From contig JABACO010000023.1 in assembly GCA_013339895.1 (NCBI GenBank), forward strand, positions 365,501 to 429,500: DNA of 64,000 nt, written 5' to 3'. The translations under genes and the position numbers were made by a program. The stretch comes from Ephydatia muelleri. Its lineage: Eukaryota; Porifera; Demospongiae; Spongillida; Spongillidae. This document shows positions 46,201-57,455 of the stretch, piece by piece (the stretch's first letter is position 1; every line of letters starts with the position of its first letter). The notes beneath the pieces were generated by a model. That model made no database searches and was not told the DNA's origin. It worked only from the letters and a program-made list of their open reading frames with translations.

Positions 46201-49200
46201 ATGGTATTTCGCGGACCCCTCCAGGGAACCAAACTTTGCCCTGCCCTCCACAGTGATTGAGCAGAGGCTGGACGCCCTCACAGAGAAGGAGAGGCAGGCT
46301 GTGGTGGAGGACCTGGAGATCATCCCACGAGCCCAGAGCCTCCAGCACCTAGGGGGTCCCGTGGTGAAGGCTAGCGAGGGGGCCGTCTTTGGTGGGGAGG
46401 GGGAGGGGCATGCACAGATCTCCCTGAACCAGGTCAAGGTTTCATCAAACCCCTCCCTCCCTCATGGAGAAGACGACGATGACCTCAAGACTTCTTCGGC
46501 CCCTGCATTGCTGAGGTTCGCCAAGGACAGGAAGGGGTTGCGTCGCCAGTCCAATTCCCAGACAAGCATTAATGACCCGGTGGTAAGTCCTACTGATCCC
46601 CATACCAGAGAGCACCTGACTAGGTCAGCGGAAGATGAAGCCACACCCACAAAGCACCAAGCCACACCCATGGAGCACCTTGAGGGGAGTGTGGAGAAGG
46701 GAGTGGGCGGTGCAGATGACAGTGGCAAGAGTGACCAGAAGCCTAGGAAAAAGAGCTTCTTCACCAACCTCCTGCATAAAACCAAGAAGCCTTCATCCGA
46801 TGCTCCTGAGAATGCTGCACATACCTCATCCACTGCAACCACACCCACTGCAACCACACCCACTGCAAACCATACCCACTGCAACCACACCCACTGCAGC
46901 CACACCCACTGCAGCCACAAGACTTCAGCTGCAGCAGCCAAACACTCGCCGGTCACAGCCAGAAACGCAACTGCTGTTGCAGCTAAGAATGCACCAGGCT
47001 CTCCTGTTGCTGCCAAAAAGCTTCCTGTTGGTACTAAGAGCTCATCCAGAGGGTCGCCGATTGGGGGAAAAAAGTCACAGAGTTCACCAGTTGCAGCAAA
47101 GAATTCACCCATTGCTGCGAAAAAATCACTCATGAGCAACAAATACTCACCAAACTCTCCAACTGCAGTAAGAAACTCACCCCTTGCAGCAAGGAAGTTG
47201 CCAGGCTCGCCTGATGCTGTCAAGAGGTCACCCATTTCAGCTGGGCCGAAAAGCACCCTTGCTGTCCCGAACGAATCTCAGCAGAAACACAACCTTCAAG
47301 TAATTCAGCTCAATCCCCTACATCCAAGAGAATATCAGCTCCAAGCTTGGCCTCCAAGAAGCAATCCACCTCCTCCTCATCTTCCAAGAAGCAGTCTTCT
47401 TCCTCATCCTCCTCTCTCACTCAACACTCTGGCAAACAGAATTTTGACCTAACCACCTCACCAGTCTCGTCTGGCTCCCTCCAGTCCCCAGTCTTTGCAA
47501 GTCCCATGCACAGGAAACGAAAGGTTGGAGTTCCAGGTCCATCATCCCCCTTGACACCCCCCTCCACTCCGCTCAGCATCGTAATCTCACAGCAGGTTAG
47601 TGATGCAGCAGCCAGACCCAGCGTTCCTCCTGACACCATGAACCAACCCACCATGAACCAACCGTTGGACCTGGACGCTCTTCTTCGTGCAGCTGATGCC
47701 AAGTTAAGCAGCCTTCAGGACAACGTTGGGATGAGAAGGGATCCTAGCAAATTAACCCTTTCCCCTCCCATGTCGCCATTGCCTTCTCTCATGGCGGACC
47801 ATTTCTCTGCCACACCCTCCTCCCACTCCAGGCAGTCCAGTGGTGAGGTAGACATTGACGATGTGCCCAGCCCAACTGGAGGAGCCAGCCAGAAGACACC
47901 AGAGCACCATGTGGGGGCGACCCATCTCCCCCCAAAGAGCTCCAAAATCATACCACACCTGGTGCTTTCTCGTGAGAAGGGTGAGGCCTCTGTGGTTGGA
48001 GCCCGTCCAACAGCTCACTTTGATTTCAGTGATGCAGTGGCGACCGGCTCCAGCAAGCAGTCCACCACCTTCACGGCCGCTTTACCGCCACGCCCACCTT
48101 CCAAGAGGTGGAATTCTGTAGAGTCTGCCCTGCAGCCCTCTACTGCCGCTGAGAGTACCAGGCTAGCCCTAAGCGATGCTAGCGTGCTGTCCAAAAAGAA
48201 GTCTGCACCTCCGGAGATCAAGGCCCAAGCCAAGTCCACTTTGAGGCGCTCCACAAAGGGCAGTAGGATCAGCGTGAAGAAGAAGATATCCTCCAAGGAT
48301 ATAGCCAATGCCCAGCCCATTTCCAAATCATCCATCTCTCGAGTGAAGTCCCCAGACCTGCCTCTCACCAGGGACGGCACACTAAAGGTCACACCCTCCG
48401 AGGGTACACTGAAACGCACCAGTGACTCAATGGTGGTCATGAAACACACTGCAGTGGGTTCAGGGACACTCAAGCGCACCAGTGACTCAGGGACACTCAA
48501 GCGGGGCAGCATGGCTATGCACTCCGTGCGTTCCAGCCTGGGGGCGCGGCCTTCTTCGGCCACGACGGCTGGAAGGAAGTCCACTGGGACCAAAGAAACA
48601 CACTCACCCTCACACCTGTCTGTGAAGAGGGTGTCGAGTGGGGAGAGGGCCGTGCAGCGAGACTCTGCCACCAGACTGTCCAAGTCCCATTCCAGCATGC
48701 GCGCACCGTCAGGCAAGACAGGTACGCTCCCTCGTGGGCAGCATGGGGGCGTGGCCTTGTCCCAGGGAGACGCGTCCCACCACAAGATATCCCAGGGCAC
48801 GTTGTCCAGGAAGAGCATTCGGAGGGCTAGTGATGACATTGCTGTCTTCAACCAGATCAGTGCAGAAGCCTCTGTGTAAGTGCAGTGTGTGTGCATGTGT
48901 GTGTTGGGGATGTGTGTGGGTGCATGTGTGTGTTGGGGGTGTATGTGTGTGCATGTGTGTGTTGGGGTGTATGTGTGTGCATGTGTACCCAATGCCATAT
49001 CCATCTCATCACACTATTGCCACGCCCATCACACCATACCATTGCCACGCCCATCTCACCACACCCTCACAGACTGAAGAGCTCTGATCACAGAAGACAA
49101 ATCAGGCCTGCATTTCGCCAGAAGCCATCAGCTGGTCACCTTAAGATGTTGCACAACAGGCAGAATGTGTCATCAGAGTTCAGTGCTAGCCCTGATGCCC

Positions 49201-50884
49201 CGGGCAATGCAGAGTCACCTCAGACCACCGCTCTTGATCCTAATCTCTACTCAACATATATGTGTAAGTACATAGCAACACATGATAGGTGTAGGTATGT
49301 ATGTCACATGATGGGTGTAGGTATGTATGTCACATGATGGGTGTAGGTATGTATGTCACTTGATGGGTGTAGATATGTATGTCACATGATGGGTGTAGGT
49401 ATGTATGTCACATGATGGGTGTAGGTATGTATGTCACATGATGGGTGTAGGTATGTATGTCATATGATGGGTGTAGGTATGTATGTCATATGATGAGGTA
49501 TGTACAGTATCTTCCAATAAATGCAGGTATTATGTAATGTGGTAGGTAAAAGAAGGAAGGGTTACTTTAAAGGAAGATATTTGTAATATCCTCTGACAGT
49601 AATGTTTAGGTATTTAGTTATCAATGTTCCCCACCCTCCATGTTCCCCTTCAGGGCTCCATGTTCCCCTCCCTCATGTTCTCCTCCCTCATGTTCCCCTC
49701 CCTCATGTTCCCCTCCCTCATGTTCCCCTCCCTCCATGTTCCCCTCCCTCATGTTCCCCTCCCTCATGTTCCCCTCCCTCATGTTCCCCTCCCTCCATGT
49801 TCCCCTCCCTCCATGTTCCCCTCCCTCCATGTTCCCCTCCCTCATGTTCCCCTCCCTCATGTTCCCCTCCCTCCATGGACCCCTCCCTCATGTTCCCCTC
49901 CCTCATGTTCCCCTCCCTCATGTTCCCCTCCCTCATGTTCCCCTCCCTCATGTTCCCCTCCCTCATGTTCCCCTCCCTCATGTTCCCCTCCCTCATGTTC
50001 CCCTCCCTCATGTTCCCCTCCCTCATGTTCCCCTCCCTCATGTTCCCCTCCCTCATGTTCCCCTCCCTCCATGTTCCCCTCCCTCCATGTTCCCCTCCCT
50101 CATGTTCCCCTCCCTCATGTTCTCCTCCCTCCATGTTCTCCTCCCTCCATGTTCCCCTCCCTCCATGTTCCCCTCCCTCATGTTCCCCTCCCTCATGTTC
50201 CCCTCCCTCGATGTTCCCCTCATCTCCCTTCAGCCAAGAAGAGAATGGATCCAGCTGCCATCACTGGGCTGGCCATAAAGCTGGACTTCACAACAGTTAA
50301 GCTGAAGAAGACTGGGATCGTGTCTGAGCAGGCAGGAGGGGGAGGTGAGGTGTCAGGAGAAGCTGAAGCATCCATAGCCCTGGGAGAAGAAATGAACACC
50401 AAACATAACGTGTTGCTTCTGATGGTGAAAGGTATGCCAGCCTTACCACATCATGTGAGCTTATGGGACATGTGTTGTGTAAACCTGTCATGATCATGTG
50501 ATGTGCATGTGATGGTCATGTGACACACCTTCTTGGGTTGCTGTCCTCTTGTGTCTCTCCCAAGGTCGCAGGTATGTGCAAACCTACCTGGTGGAGCCCA
50601 CAGCCTCCTCCCTCAACTCTGGTGATGTGTTTCTGTGTGTCAGTGGCAAGTGCCTGTTCCACTGGGTGGGCAAGTCTGCTAACGTCATTGAGAAGGCCAG
50701 GGTAAGTCTCGGTGATTGTGCCATTAACTAGGTTAGGGTAAGTCCCTGATCATTGATTATGTTAAAACACTGTTTCTATTTCTATAAAGTTTTACATGTA
50801 AGTGTGCCATTTATGGTGCTATCCCCACTTGGTCTCTGTACACACTCATTCAGGGTACTCAAAAAACATTACCTCACCTATGTA

Positions 50885-50920
<36 letters not shown>

Positions 50921-53900
50921 TGGTATGCATCTTAAATTACCACACTCCATTCCCCTGGCACTAGGGGGCAGACATAGTGTCTCGGATCTTGAACAAGAAG
51001 GAGCTGAACTGTCAGGCAAACAGGATCTGCACGATAGAGGAGGGTGTGGACATTCCTGACAGAGATACAGAGTTCTGGTCACTCCTTGGAGGGAAACAAG
51101 GGGTTAAATGTAAGTCACCCATCTCTGTACCACATTGCATCAGTACATCTCTGTATCATCTCTGTATCATCTCTGTATCATTGTGTCTACACTGCAGCCT
51201 CAGAGAGCACACATGCAGACGAGGTGTACGAAAGAGGAGTCATCGCAGCCACAAGAGTCTACGAACTTCAAGAAGAAGGTTCCGACCTTCACTTTGTCCC
51301 TTGCCACGCCTCTTCTCAACAGATGCTCAAGCATGCCATGCTCGACACCAAGAAGGTATGGGCTTTCTCCTCGTCCCCCCACTGTGGCCATCTGTGCATT
51401 TATTTTTATTATTATTTTCAGATATTTCTTCTGGACTTCGTTTCGGAGGTTTACGTGTGGGTTGGAAGGCAGTCCCCCACCAAGCTGCGCAAGAGGGCAC
51501 TGGAGCTGGGCAAGGCACACTTTGATGGGGACTGCAAGCCAGCAGTGTTCCAACATGTTCCTGCCAGGACCTCTGTGGCACGGGCCTCGGGACGACTGAG
51601 GAAGAACAGCTTGGGGAGGCAGTCCAAGCACAACCTGAATGCCAGCATCAGGAAGACTTCCAAGGATGCCAAGCCCATGACACGGCCATCTTGGGCCCTC
51701 TTTGCTCGAGTGGTGGAGGGAGGAGAGTCCATCTTGCTCAGAGAGAAGTTCAGTGATTGGCCGGAGCAAGGAAGGCTTATAAAGATGAAAGGACATGAGG
51801 CATCTGTCAAGCTTATGGTGGTGAGTGGACTGGGGAGGAGTACAGGTAGAAACGGGTGTGTACTTGCATATGTGCACAAGTCAATATGGTTGTTGACAGA
51901 ACATATGATTGAATGAGTATGTGTGTGTATCATAATCTACTTCCTCCCTTCTCTCCTCCCCTCCCTTCCCTCTCTCTCCCTCCCTCCTTTTTTCCTCCAG
52001 CCTTCCCCTTTGGCTGAGCTGAAGCCTGCTGATGTGGAGAAGATGCTCAAGCCAACAGCACCATTCGAAGGGCTCCGACTTGAGGGGGACAACATCCACA
52101 GGGGGAAGGGAAACTACATGGTCTCGCGCTCCAGCTTTGCCTGCAATCGTGTGAGGACATTGTCCATCACCAAGTGGGTGGTGAGGGAGTACGAGAATGT
52201 GCTCGTGCCGGAGGACAGGCAAGGGCTGTTCTTCTCGGCTGAAGGCTATGTCATCCGCTGGGCGTTCAGGATCACTGTTGTGAAGGAGCTGGAGGGACTG
52301 ACCCCAGGAGCAGGCCAGTTTGCACAGGATAAAAAATACCAGAGGTCCTTGCAGGGTGCGAAGGCAGATGAGGAAACTAAGGCCAAGACTGGAGGCGGTT
52401 CTGACTCGGAATCAGAAGACAATAACAATGAAGAGTGTAGAAAACTACTGGAGTCTGGAGGAAGAGATCGGTGTGCCTACTTCTTCTGGCAGGGTGAGGA
52501 ATCTCGGGGTATAGAGCTCAAGCTGGCCATTTGACATGAGTATGGGACTCATTTGACATGAGTATGGGACTCATTTGACATGAGTATGGGGACTCATTTG
52601 ACATGAGTATGGGACTCATTTGACATGAGTATAGGACTCATTTGACATGAGTATGGGACTCATTTGACATGAGTATGGGACTCATTTGGCATGAGTATGG
52701 GACCATTAAGATACGAGTATGTAAAATGGGATCGTTTTATCAAGAAAAAGACACACACTTGAGAAAGATGAGGAGCAGATAGCTTTACAATGCAATGGGA
52801 TTTGTTTCAAGTGCTCTCATCCAAATTATTGTTATCCGTGAGGTCCAGAGTTAGCTGGTGTGATCAACGTAGACTGACTCTGGGGTCCGGAGTTAGCTGG
52901 TGTGATCTACATAGACTGACTAACTTGTATTTCCCTACCACTACAGGAAGTGATTGCACTGTGAATGAGAAGGGAGCAGCTGCCTTGATGACTATTGAAT
53001 TGGACAAGGAGAAAGGACCACAAATCAGAGTAGTGCAAGGAAAGGAACCCCCAGCTTTCCTGACCCTGTTCAAAGGAAAGATGGTTGTCCTTAGAGGAAG
53101 GTAGACCACAGACTGTGTCTTTTCTCATTTTTGAAGCAGTCACTTGTTTTGCCTGCCTGTGAAGTTTTCAGTCACTTCTCTCTACAGATCTGATAAAAAT
53201 TCTTTCCAAACTCCTGCAGCTTCTGATGGCAGTAAGTCCTTCTGCAAGATGTTGGTTTAACCCTGTGTGTCCACTCTGTGTTTGTGAGGCATTGTTTTAA
53301 CCCTTTGTGTGCACAGTTTTTATGTGAGATTGTTTGAACCCTTTATGTCCACTGTGTTCTTTAATGCTTTAGATGTGAAAATGTACAGTGTAAGAGGCCA
53401 AGAGAAGGAAGAGGCATTTCTCCTAGAGCTGGATGCAACCAGGTGTGTGTGGCATGCATGTATGTATGTGTGTGTGTGTGTGTGCATGTGTGTGAATGGA
53501 TGTGTGTGTGCATGTGTGCATGGATGTGTATGCATGTGTGCATGTGTGCATGGATGTGTACACGTGCATGCGTGTGTGTGCATGGATGTGTGTGTGTGTG
53601 TGTTCCACCCATATTAATTAATCAAACCCTCACAGCCAGTCACTGGCTGGGCAGCTTCGTTCTAGAGGATGCTACATCATTCACCATGTGAAGTCCTCAG
53701 CACTGACACTGTGGGTAGGGTGCAAGTCCACCTTAGTCCTGCAGAAGGTGGCCCAGAAGGCTATCAAGTGCCTTAGGAACAGGCTTGGGCCAGGAGACGT
53801 TGCCACTGTTCAAGAAGGCCACGAAGCTAACAGCTTCTGGGCTTCAATTGGTGAACGTAACTGCTACATGTCTCTTCTCAATGGTTGGTATCACATAGCT

Positions 53901-55784
53901 GTGTGTACCAAGTACATCTGTGTAGATAGATGTACCGTTGAATGATATGGGCACACACCATACACACACATGCACACATACACCATACACACACATGCAC
54001 ACATACCCATACACACACATGCACACATACCCATACACACACATGTACACACACACATGTACACACACCATGCATACATATACCAACACACCCACACACA
54101 TACCCATACACACACCCACACACATACACCACTGGCATACTACACAGCATTTAGGCATTTGTCATGAATGAAATGGTTGGCTTTATCGGATGTTTATGGT
54201 GTGTATGTAATAGGGTGATGGTGTGGGTGTACATGTGGTGGGTATGCATGTGGTGGGTGTGCATGTGGTGGGTGATAGTGTGGGTATGCATGTGGTGGGT
54301 GATGGTGTGGGTATGCATGTGGTGGGTGATGGTGTGAGTGTGCATGTGGTGGGTGATGGTGTGGGTGTGCATGTGGTGGGTGATGGTGTGGGTGTACATG
54401 TAATAGGGTGATGGTGTGGGTATGCATGTGGTGGGTGATGGTGTGAGTGTGCATGTGGTGGGTGATGGTGTGGGTGTGCATGTGGTGGGTGATGGTGTGG
54501 GTGTGCATGTGGTGGGTGATGGTGTGGGTGTGCATGTGGTGGGTGATGGTGTGAGTGTGCATGTGGTAAAGATGAAGATGGTACGGTGTGCAGGAGTTAT
54601 GGCTTTCTTCAGACCCACAGCCACATGACTTCACACCACGGCTGTACGAACTGACCAGCACCACTGGAGAGTTCACAGCTTCAGAGGTGCTCTATGCCGG
54701 AAGAAACAACTGCACTGACGCTTTCCCCTTCCTGCAAGATGACATCTATGGTGTGGTTCAACCAGGTGAGCACTAATTAACGATGCTACGGCTGGGAGCC
54801 ACGTGTTCAGCAGGAATGGAGCAGGGAAAGGAGATGTGAGAAAATAGTTTGGTTACAGGTCATTTTTGCCCAATTACAGCTATGTTTCTTCTGGATGTCT
54901 TTACCGAGATATACGTGTGGATTGGCTGGTGGCCGGTGATTGAAAATCAGCTACTGAAGGATGCAAACGCCACTACAGGATCAGCTCACTCCAGATGGTT
55001 GCAAGACAAGAAACTGGCACTGGAGACAGCACTCCTCTACAGCAAAGGTGCTCTACCCTTTACACCTCTGCCTCCCCCCCACACCATCACCTCTCCCTCC
55101 CCTCACCATTCCCCACACCTAAAGTAGTCACGCTGGGTTCAAACTACACTGGGTAGTCTCTGATGTGAGCAACTTAAGAGTTTACCACGACCATCTTTCT
55201 TTAGCATGTGGTAGACCAAAGGCACCGCCCCCCGTGTACCTGGTGCATGCAGGAACAGAACACCAATCCTTTGTAAACCACTTCCCCTTCTGGATAATCA
55301 ACACCAAGGTGCAAGAGCTCAACTGCAAGGTACACAGCATGAGAAATGCACAGAGTGTGCAGCTCTTAAGTGTGGCCATCTTTGCAGGAAAGGAAGCCCA
55401 TCCCACAGAGGATGGAGGCTGAAGAAGAGCTCAAGAAATATTCAAGGTGAGTTTACACACACACACACACATACACTATTTATAGAGCTTGCGCACCCAT
55501 GCTGTGTTCTGTATAGCATATAGCATGTTGCTAGTACTCTTTGAAGTATGTATCTGCATGAGTCTGCCATGTAAACAAAGTACATGCTTTTTGTGACTAG
55601 GACAAAGTTTACTCTCGAGGAGTTAAAGAAACGTCCACTGCCTGAAGGAGTGGATCCAGCCAAACTTGAGGTCTATCTCTGCGATGAGGAATTTGATAAA
55701 ATATTTAAAATGTCTCGTGAAGAATTCGTTCAACAGCCTATATGGAAAAAGACCACACTTAAGAAGCAGGCAGGACTATTTTGA
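43212..55784 (+). CDS. SVIL: Supervillin-like protein (gelsolin repeats plus villin headpiece)
   Basis: Supervillin is a membrane-associated actin- and myosin-binding scaffold. Predicted exons: 43212-43295, 45023-47226, 47301-48875, 49073-49263, 50234-50431, 50565-50701, 50965-51109, 51198-51355, 51422-51820, 52001-52493, 52947-53100, 53188-53231, 53373-53442, 53636-53883, 54613-54765, 54880-55047, 55205-55329, 55388-55446 and 55601-55784. Phases close to 2262 aa (human long isoform about 2214). The first 1300 residues are disordered (S/P/K-rich, TLKRTSDS repeats). Gelsolin-like repeats follow ([95 protein letters not shown]). It ends in a villin headpiece ([25 protein letters not shown]). 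The 74-nt intron 47227-47300 is inferred from a frame change. Confidence 0.93.
43296..45022. other. First supervillin intron, nothing else seen
   Basis: 1.7 kb between the short first exon and the large second exon. A poly-G run lies at 43480-43497. No conserved open frame is seen. Confidence 0.5.
46830..46922 (+). repeat. 15-bp coding minisatellite in supervillin
   Basis: About six copies of CACTGCAACCACACC in the large exon. The translation shifts within the array from P-T-A-T-T units to N/S-H-T-H-C units, so a unit-length change has altered the peptide while the exon stays open. Confidence 0.75.
48880..48992. repeat. TG/TGTTGGGG repeat right after a supervillin donor
   Basis: About four copies of GTGCATGTGTGTGTTGGGG begin within 10 nt of the donor GTAAGTG at 48876. 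Confidence 0.8.
49270..49500. repeat. 26-bp minisatellite after a supervillin donor
   Basis: About eight copies of GTAGGTATGTATGTCACATG plus ATGGGT. It starts some 25 nt downstream of donor GTAAGTACATAG at 49264, and its GTAGGTATGT core is donor-like. Confidence 0.85.
49625..50225. repeat. 14-15-bp pyrimidine-rich minisatellite before a supervillin acceptor
   Basis: About 40 copies of CATGTTCCCCTCCCT run to within 10 nt of the acceptor CTCCCTTCAG at 50233. The array thus extends the pyrimidine tract of this intron. Confidence 0.9.
52530..52705. repeat. 22-bp minisatellite in a supervillin intron
   Basis: About eight copies of CATTTGACATGAGTATGGGA plus CT in the intron after exon 52001-52493. 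A two-copy 44-bp repeat with AGTTAGCTGGTGTGATC follows at about 52845-52925. Confidence 0.88.
53950..54140. repeat. CA/CATG repeat in a supervillin intron
   Basis: Imperfect CATACACACACATGCACA units, about 190 bp. Confidence 0.85.
54190..54572. repeat. 28-bp minisatellite in a supervillin intron
   Basis: About 14 copies of GTGGTGGGTGATGGTGTGGG plus TGTGCAT, upstream of the acceptor of exon 54613-54765. Confidence 0.9.
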
Positions 55785-56094
55785 ACCCTTCATATACATG
55801 TGTTTCGTTTCGCTTTTATTTTGTCACTTTTTTGTATCGCTTTTCTGTTTCGTTTTCATTCACGTTATTTTTATAACGTCATCAATTACGAATTCAATTA
55901 CGTCATTCACGTGTCAACAGGCAACACTTCAACATGTAATTTTGTTCCCACAATGGCTCATTAGGACGATGAACACACGTTAAGTTCTACCAGTTAGAGG
56001 CACGAACAGTATACATACCAGAGATTACCTAACGAACAATACACACTGGGCCCGATGGTCGCTGTTTGGTCCTGCTGCACAGACAACAGTTCGT
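55785..56094. other. Convergent 3' ends of supervillin and RPB6
   Basis: 310 bp between two stop codons on opposite strands. No gene is seen. Confidence 0.6.
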
Positions 56095-56484
56095 TCACTC
56101 CACTATTAGCTCATCCACACCCCAATCTTCGTAGCTGCCATCTGGAAGGTAGCGCCTAATGATGATGGGAATTTTACGGACCTTCAGTTCCTTCATTGCT
56201 ATCTTCAGTGAGTCTGTCTCTCCCTCCAGCTCTACCATCACAGGCGCTCCCATGCTAATCTGGAGTGCCCTCGTGCCCAGGACTCGCGCCCTTTCATACT
56301 TGGTCATGTACGGTGTCGTCGTTCGTTTTTGAGGATCGACTCGACTGTCTTTTTCCTGGTTAAGAAACTCCACCTGTGCTTCACCTTCGTTCTGTTCTTC
56401 CTCCTCCGGAGCTTCGTCCACGTCCTCCGCTGGTTCGTCGTCTCCACTATACTCTCCTCCACTGTTGTAATCTTCGTCCGCCAT
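56095..56484 (-). CDS. POLR2F: RNA polymerases I/II/III shared subunit RPABC2 (RPB6)
   Basis: Single uninterrupted exon of 129 codons (human 127 aa), the only complete intronless gene here. The N-terminal third is acidic and disordered ([17 protein letters not shown], then a D/E-rich run). The conserved core follows: [59 protein letters not shown] and the terminal [16 protein letters not shown] chose MADED over an in-frame upstream methionine because it matches the family start. Rpb6 packs against the clamp of all three nuclear RNA polymerases. Lack of introns could mean an old retrocopy, but nothing such as a poly-A tail or direct repeats supports that. Confidence 0.96.
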   Translation of the reverse strand: MADEDYNSGGEYSGDDEPAEDVDEAPEEEEQNEGEAQVEFLNQEKDSRVDPQKRTTTPYMTKYERARVLGTRALQISMGAPVMVELEGETDSLKIAMKELKVRKIPIIIRRYLPDGSYEDWGVDELIVE

Positions 56485-56653
56485 TTTCTTTCGACCACGT
56501 TTGAGTCGGCCCCAGCTAAAATTAATGCGCAAGTATTATTCACTATAGCGTGGGCGTTATTGGATATAATTATATCTGAATAAAATTTAATAATTTAATC
56601 AAGTTGCTTCATTACTGTACCAATTTTTCTGACAATGAACACAGAAATATAAT

Positions 56654-57408
56654 ATGGAACGTTACGAGATAATGACCCTAGTCGATTTACGTTTATAACA
56701 TAAAACTCAATTTGCTGTAGCTTACGACCGGTTAACTCTAGCAACTTCCTATTTTCAACACTTCGTCCTACACCATTTCTCTATGTGAAAATGTATTTGG
56801 TGCCTTGCACAATCATAGTGCCGACGTTACGAGGTCCGATACCCCATCTGGTTCAAAACCTCTACATCTTTAGGTAGGAGCGTTCAAATCGTATCAAATT
56901 CGGTGTGTACGTAGAGAGGTCCTGTCACTATTGACTTGTTCTGTTCTTATCCATTACGAAGATACTGCTATGCGAAGTTGATGCACATTTTCCCGGTCGT
57001 TTCGCACCAATCATTTTGGCAAACCGCGTCCAATTCATGGGAAATTTTGGCGGAATCGAGCGGGAAAATGTTCATTAACCTTTGCACAGTGATATCTCCG
57101 TAACGGATAGGACAAACTAAGCAAATCAATAGCGACAGACCGTTCTACGTAAACACCGAACTTGGAAGAGATTTGAACGCTCCTACCTAAAGATGCGGAG
57201 AATTAAAACCTGACGGAGTATCGGACCTCGTAACGTCGGCACTATGATTGTGCAAGGCACCAAATACATTTTCACATAGAGAAATGGTGTAGGACGAAGT
57301 GTTGAAAATAGGAAGTTGTTAGCGTTAACCGGTCGTAAGCTACAGCAATTTGAGTTTCATGTTATAAACATAAATCCACTAAGTTCATTATCTCGTAGAA
57401 CGTTCCAT
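56654..57408. mobile_element. 755-bp foldback transposable element
   Basis: The whole block is one long imperfect palindrome. The left arm begins ATGGAACGTTACGAGATAAT and the right arm ends with its complement (ATTATCTCGTAGAACGTTCCAT). The arms stay alignable for about 350 bp; the segment with TTGGTGCCTTGCACAATCAT near 56800 returns inverted near 57250. A short loop lies around 57000-57050. It is flanked by ATAAT at 56649-56653 and 57409-57413, a likely 5-bp target duplication. No transposase frame is present, so it is a non-autonomous foldback/MITE-type DNA element. Confidence 0.88.
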
Positions 57409-57455
57409 ATAATGCCGCATACAACACAATATCACATACAATAGATACAGTGCTG

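Noticed and set aside
47227-47300. Frameshift in the supervillin large exon
   Set aside because: A 74-nt intron with GT...AG ends restores the frame and phase, so a break is not required. A sequencing error remains possible.
49602-50300. Long S/P/C-rich open frames on both strands
   Set aside because: They are the CATGTTCCCCTCCCT satellite. Only the part after 50234 is supervillin exon.
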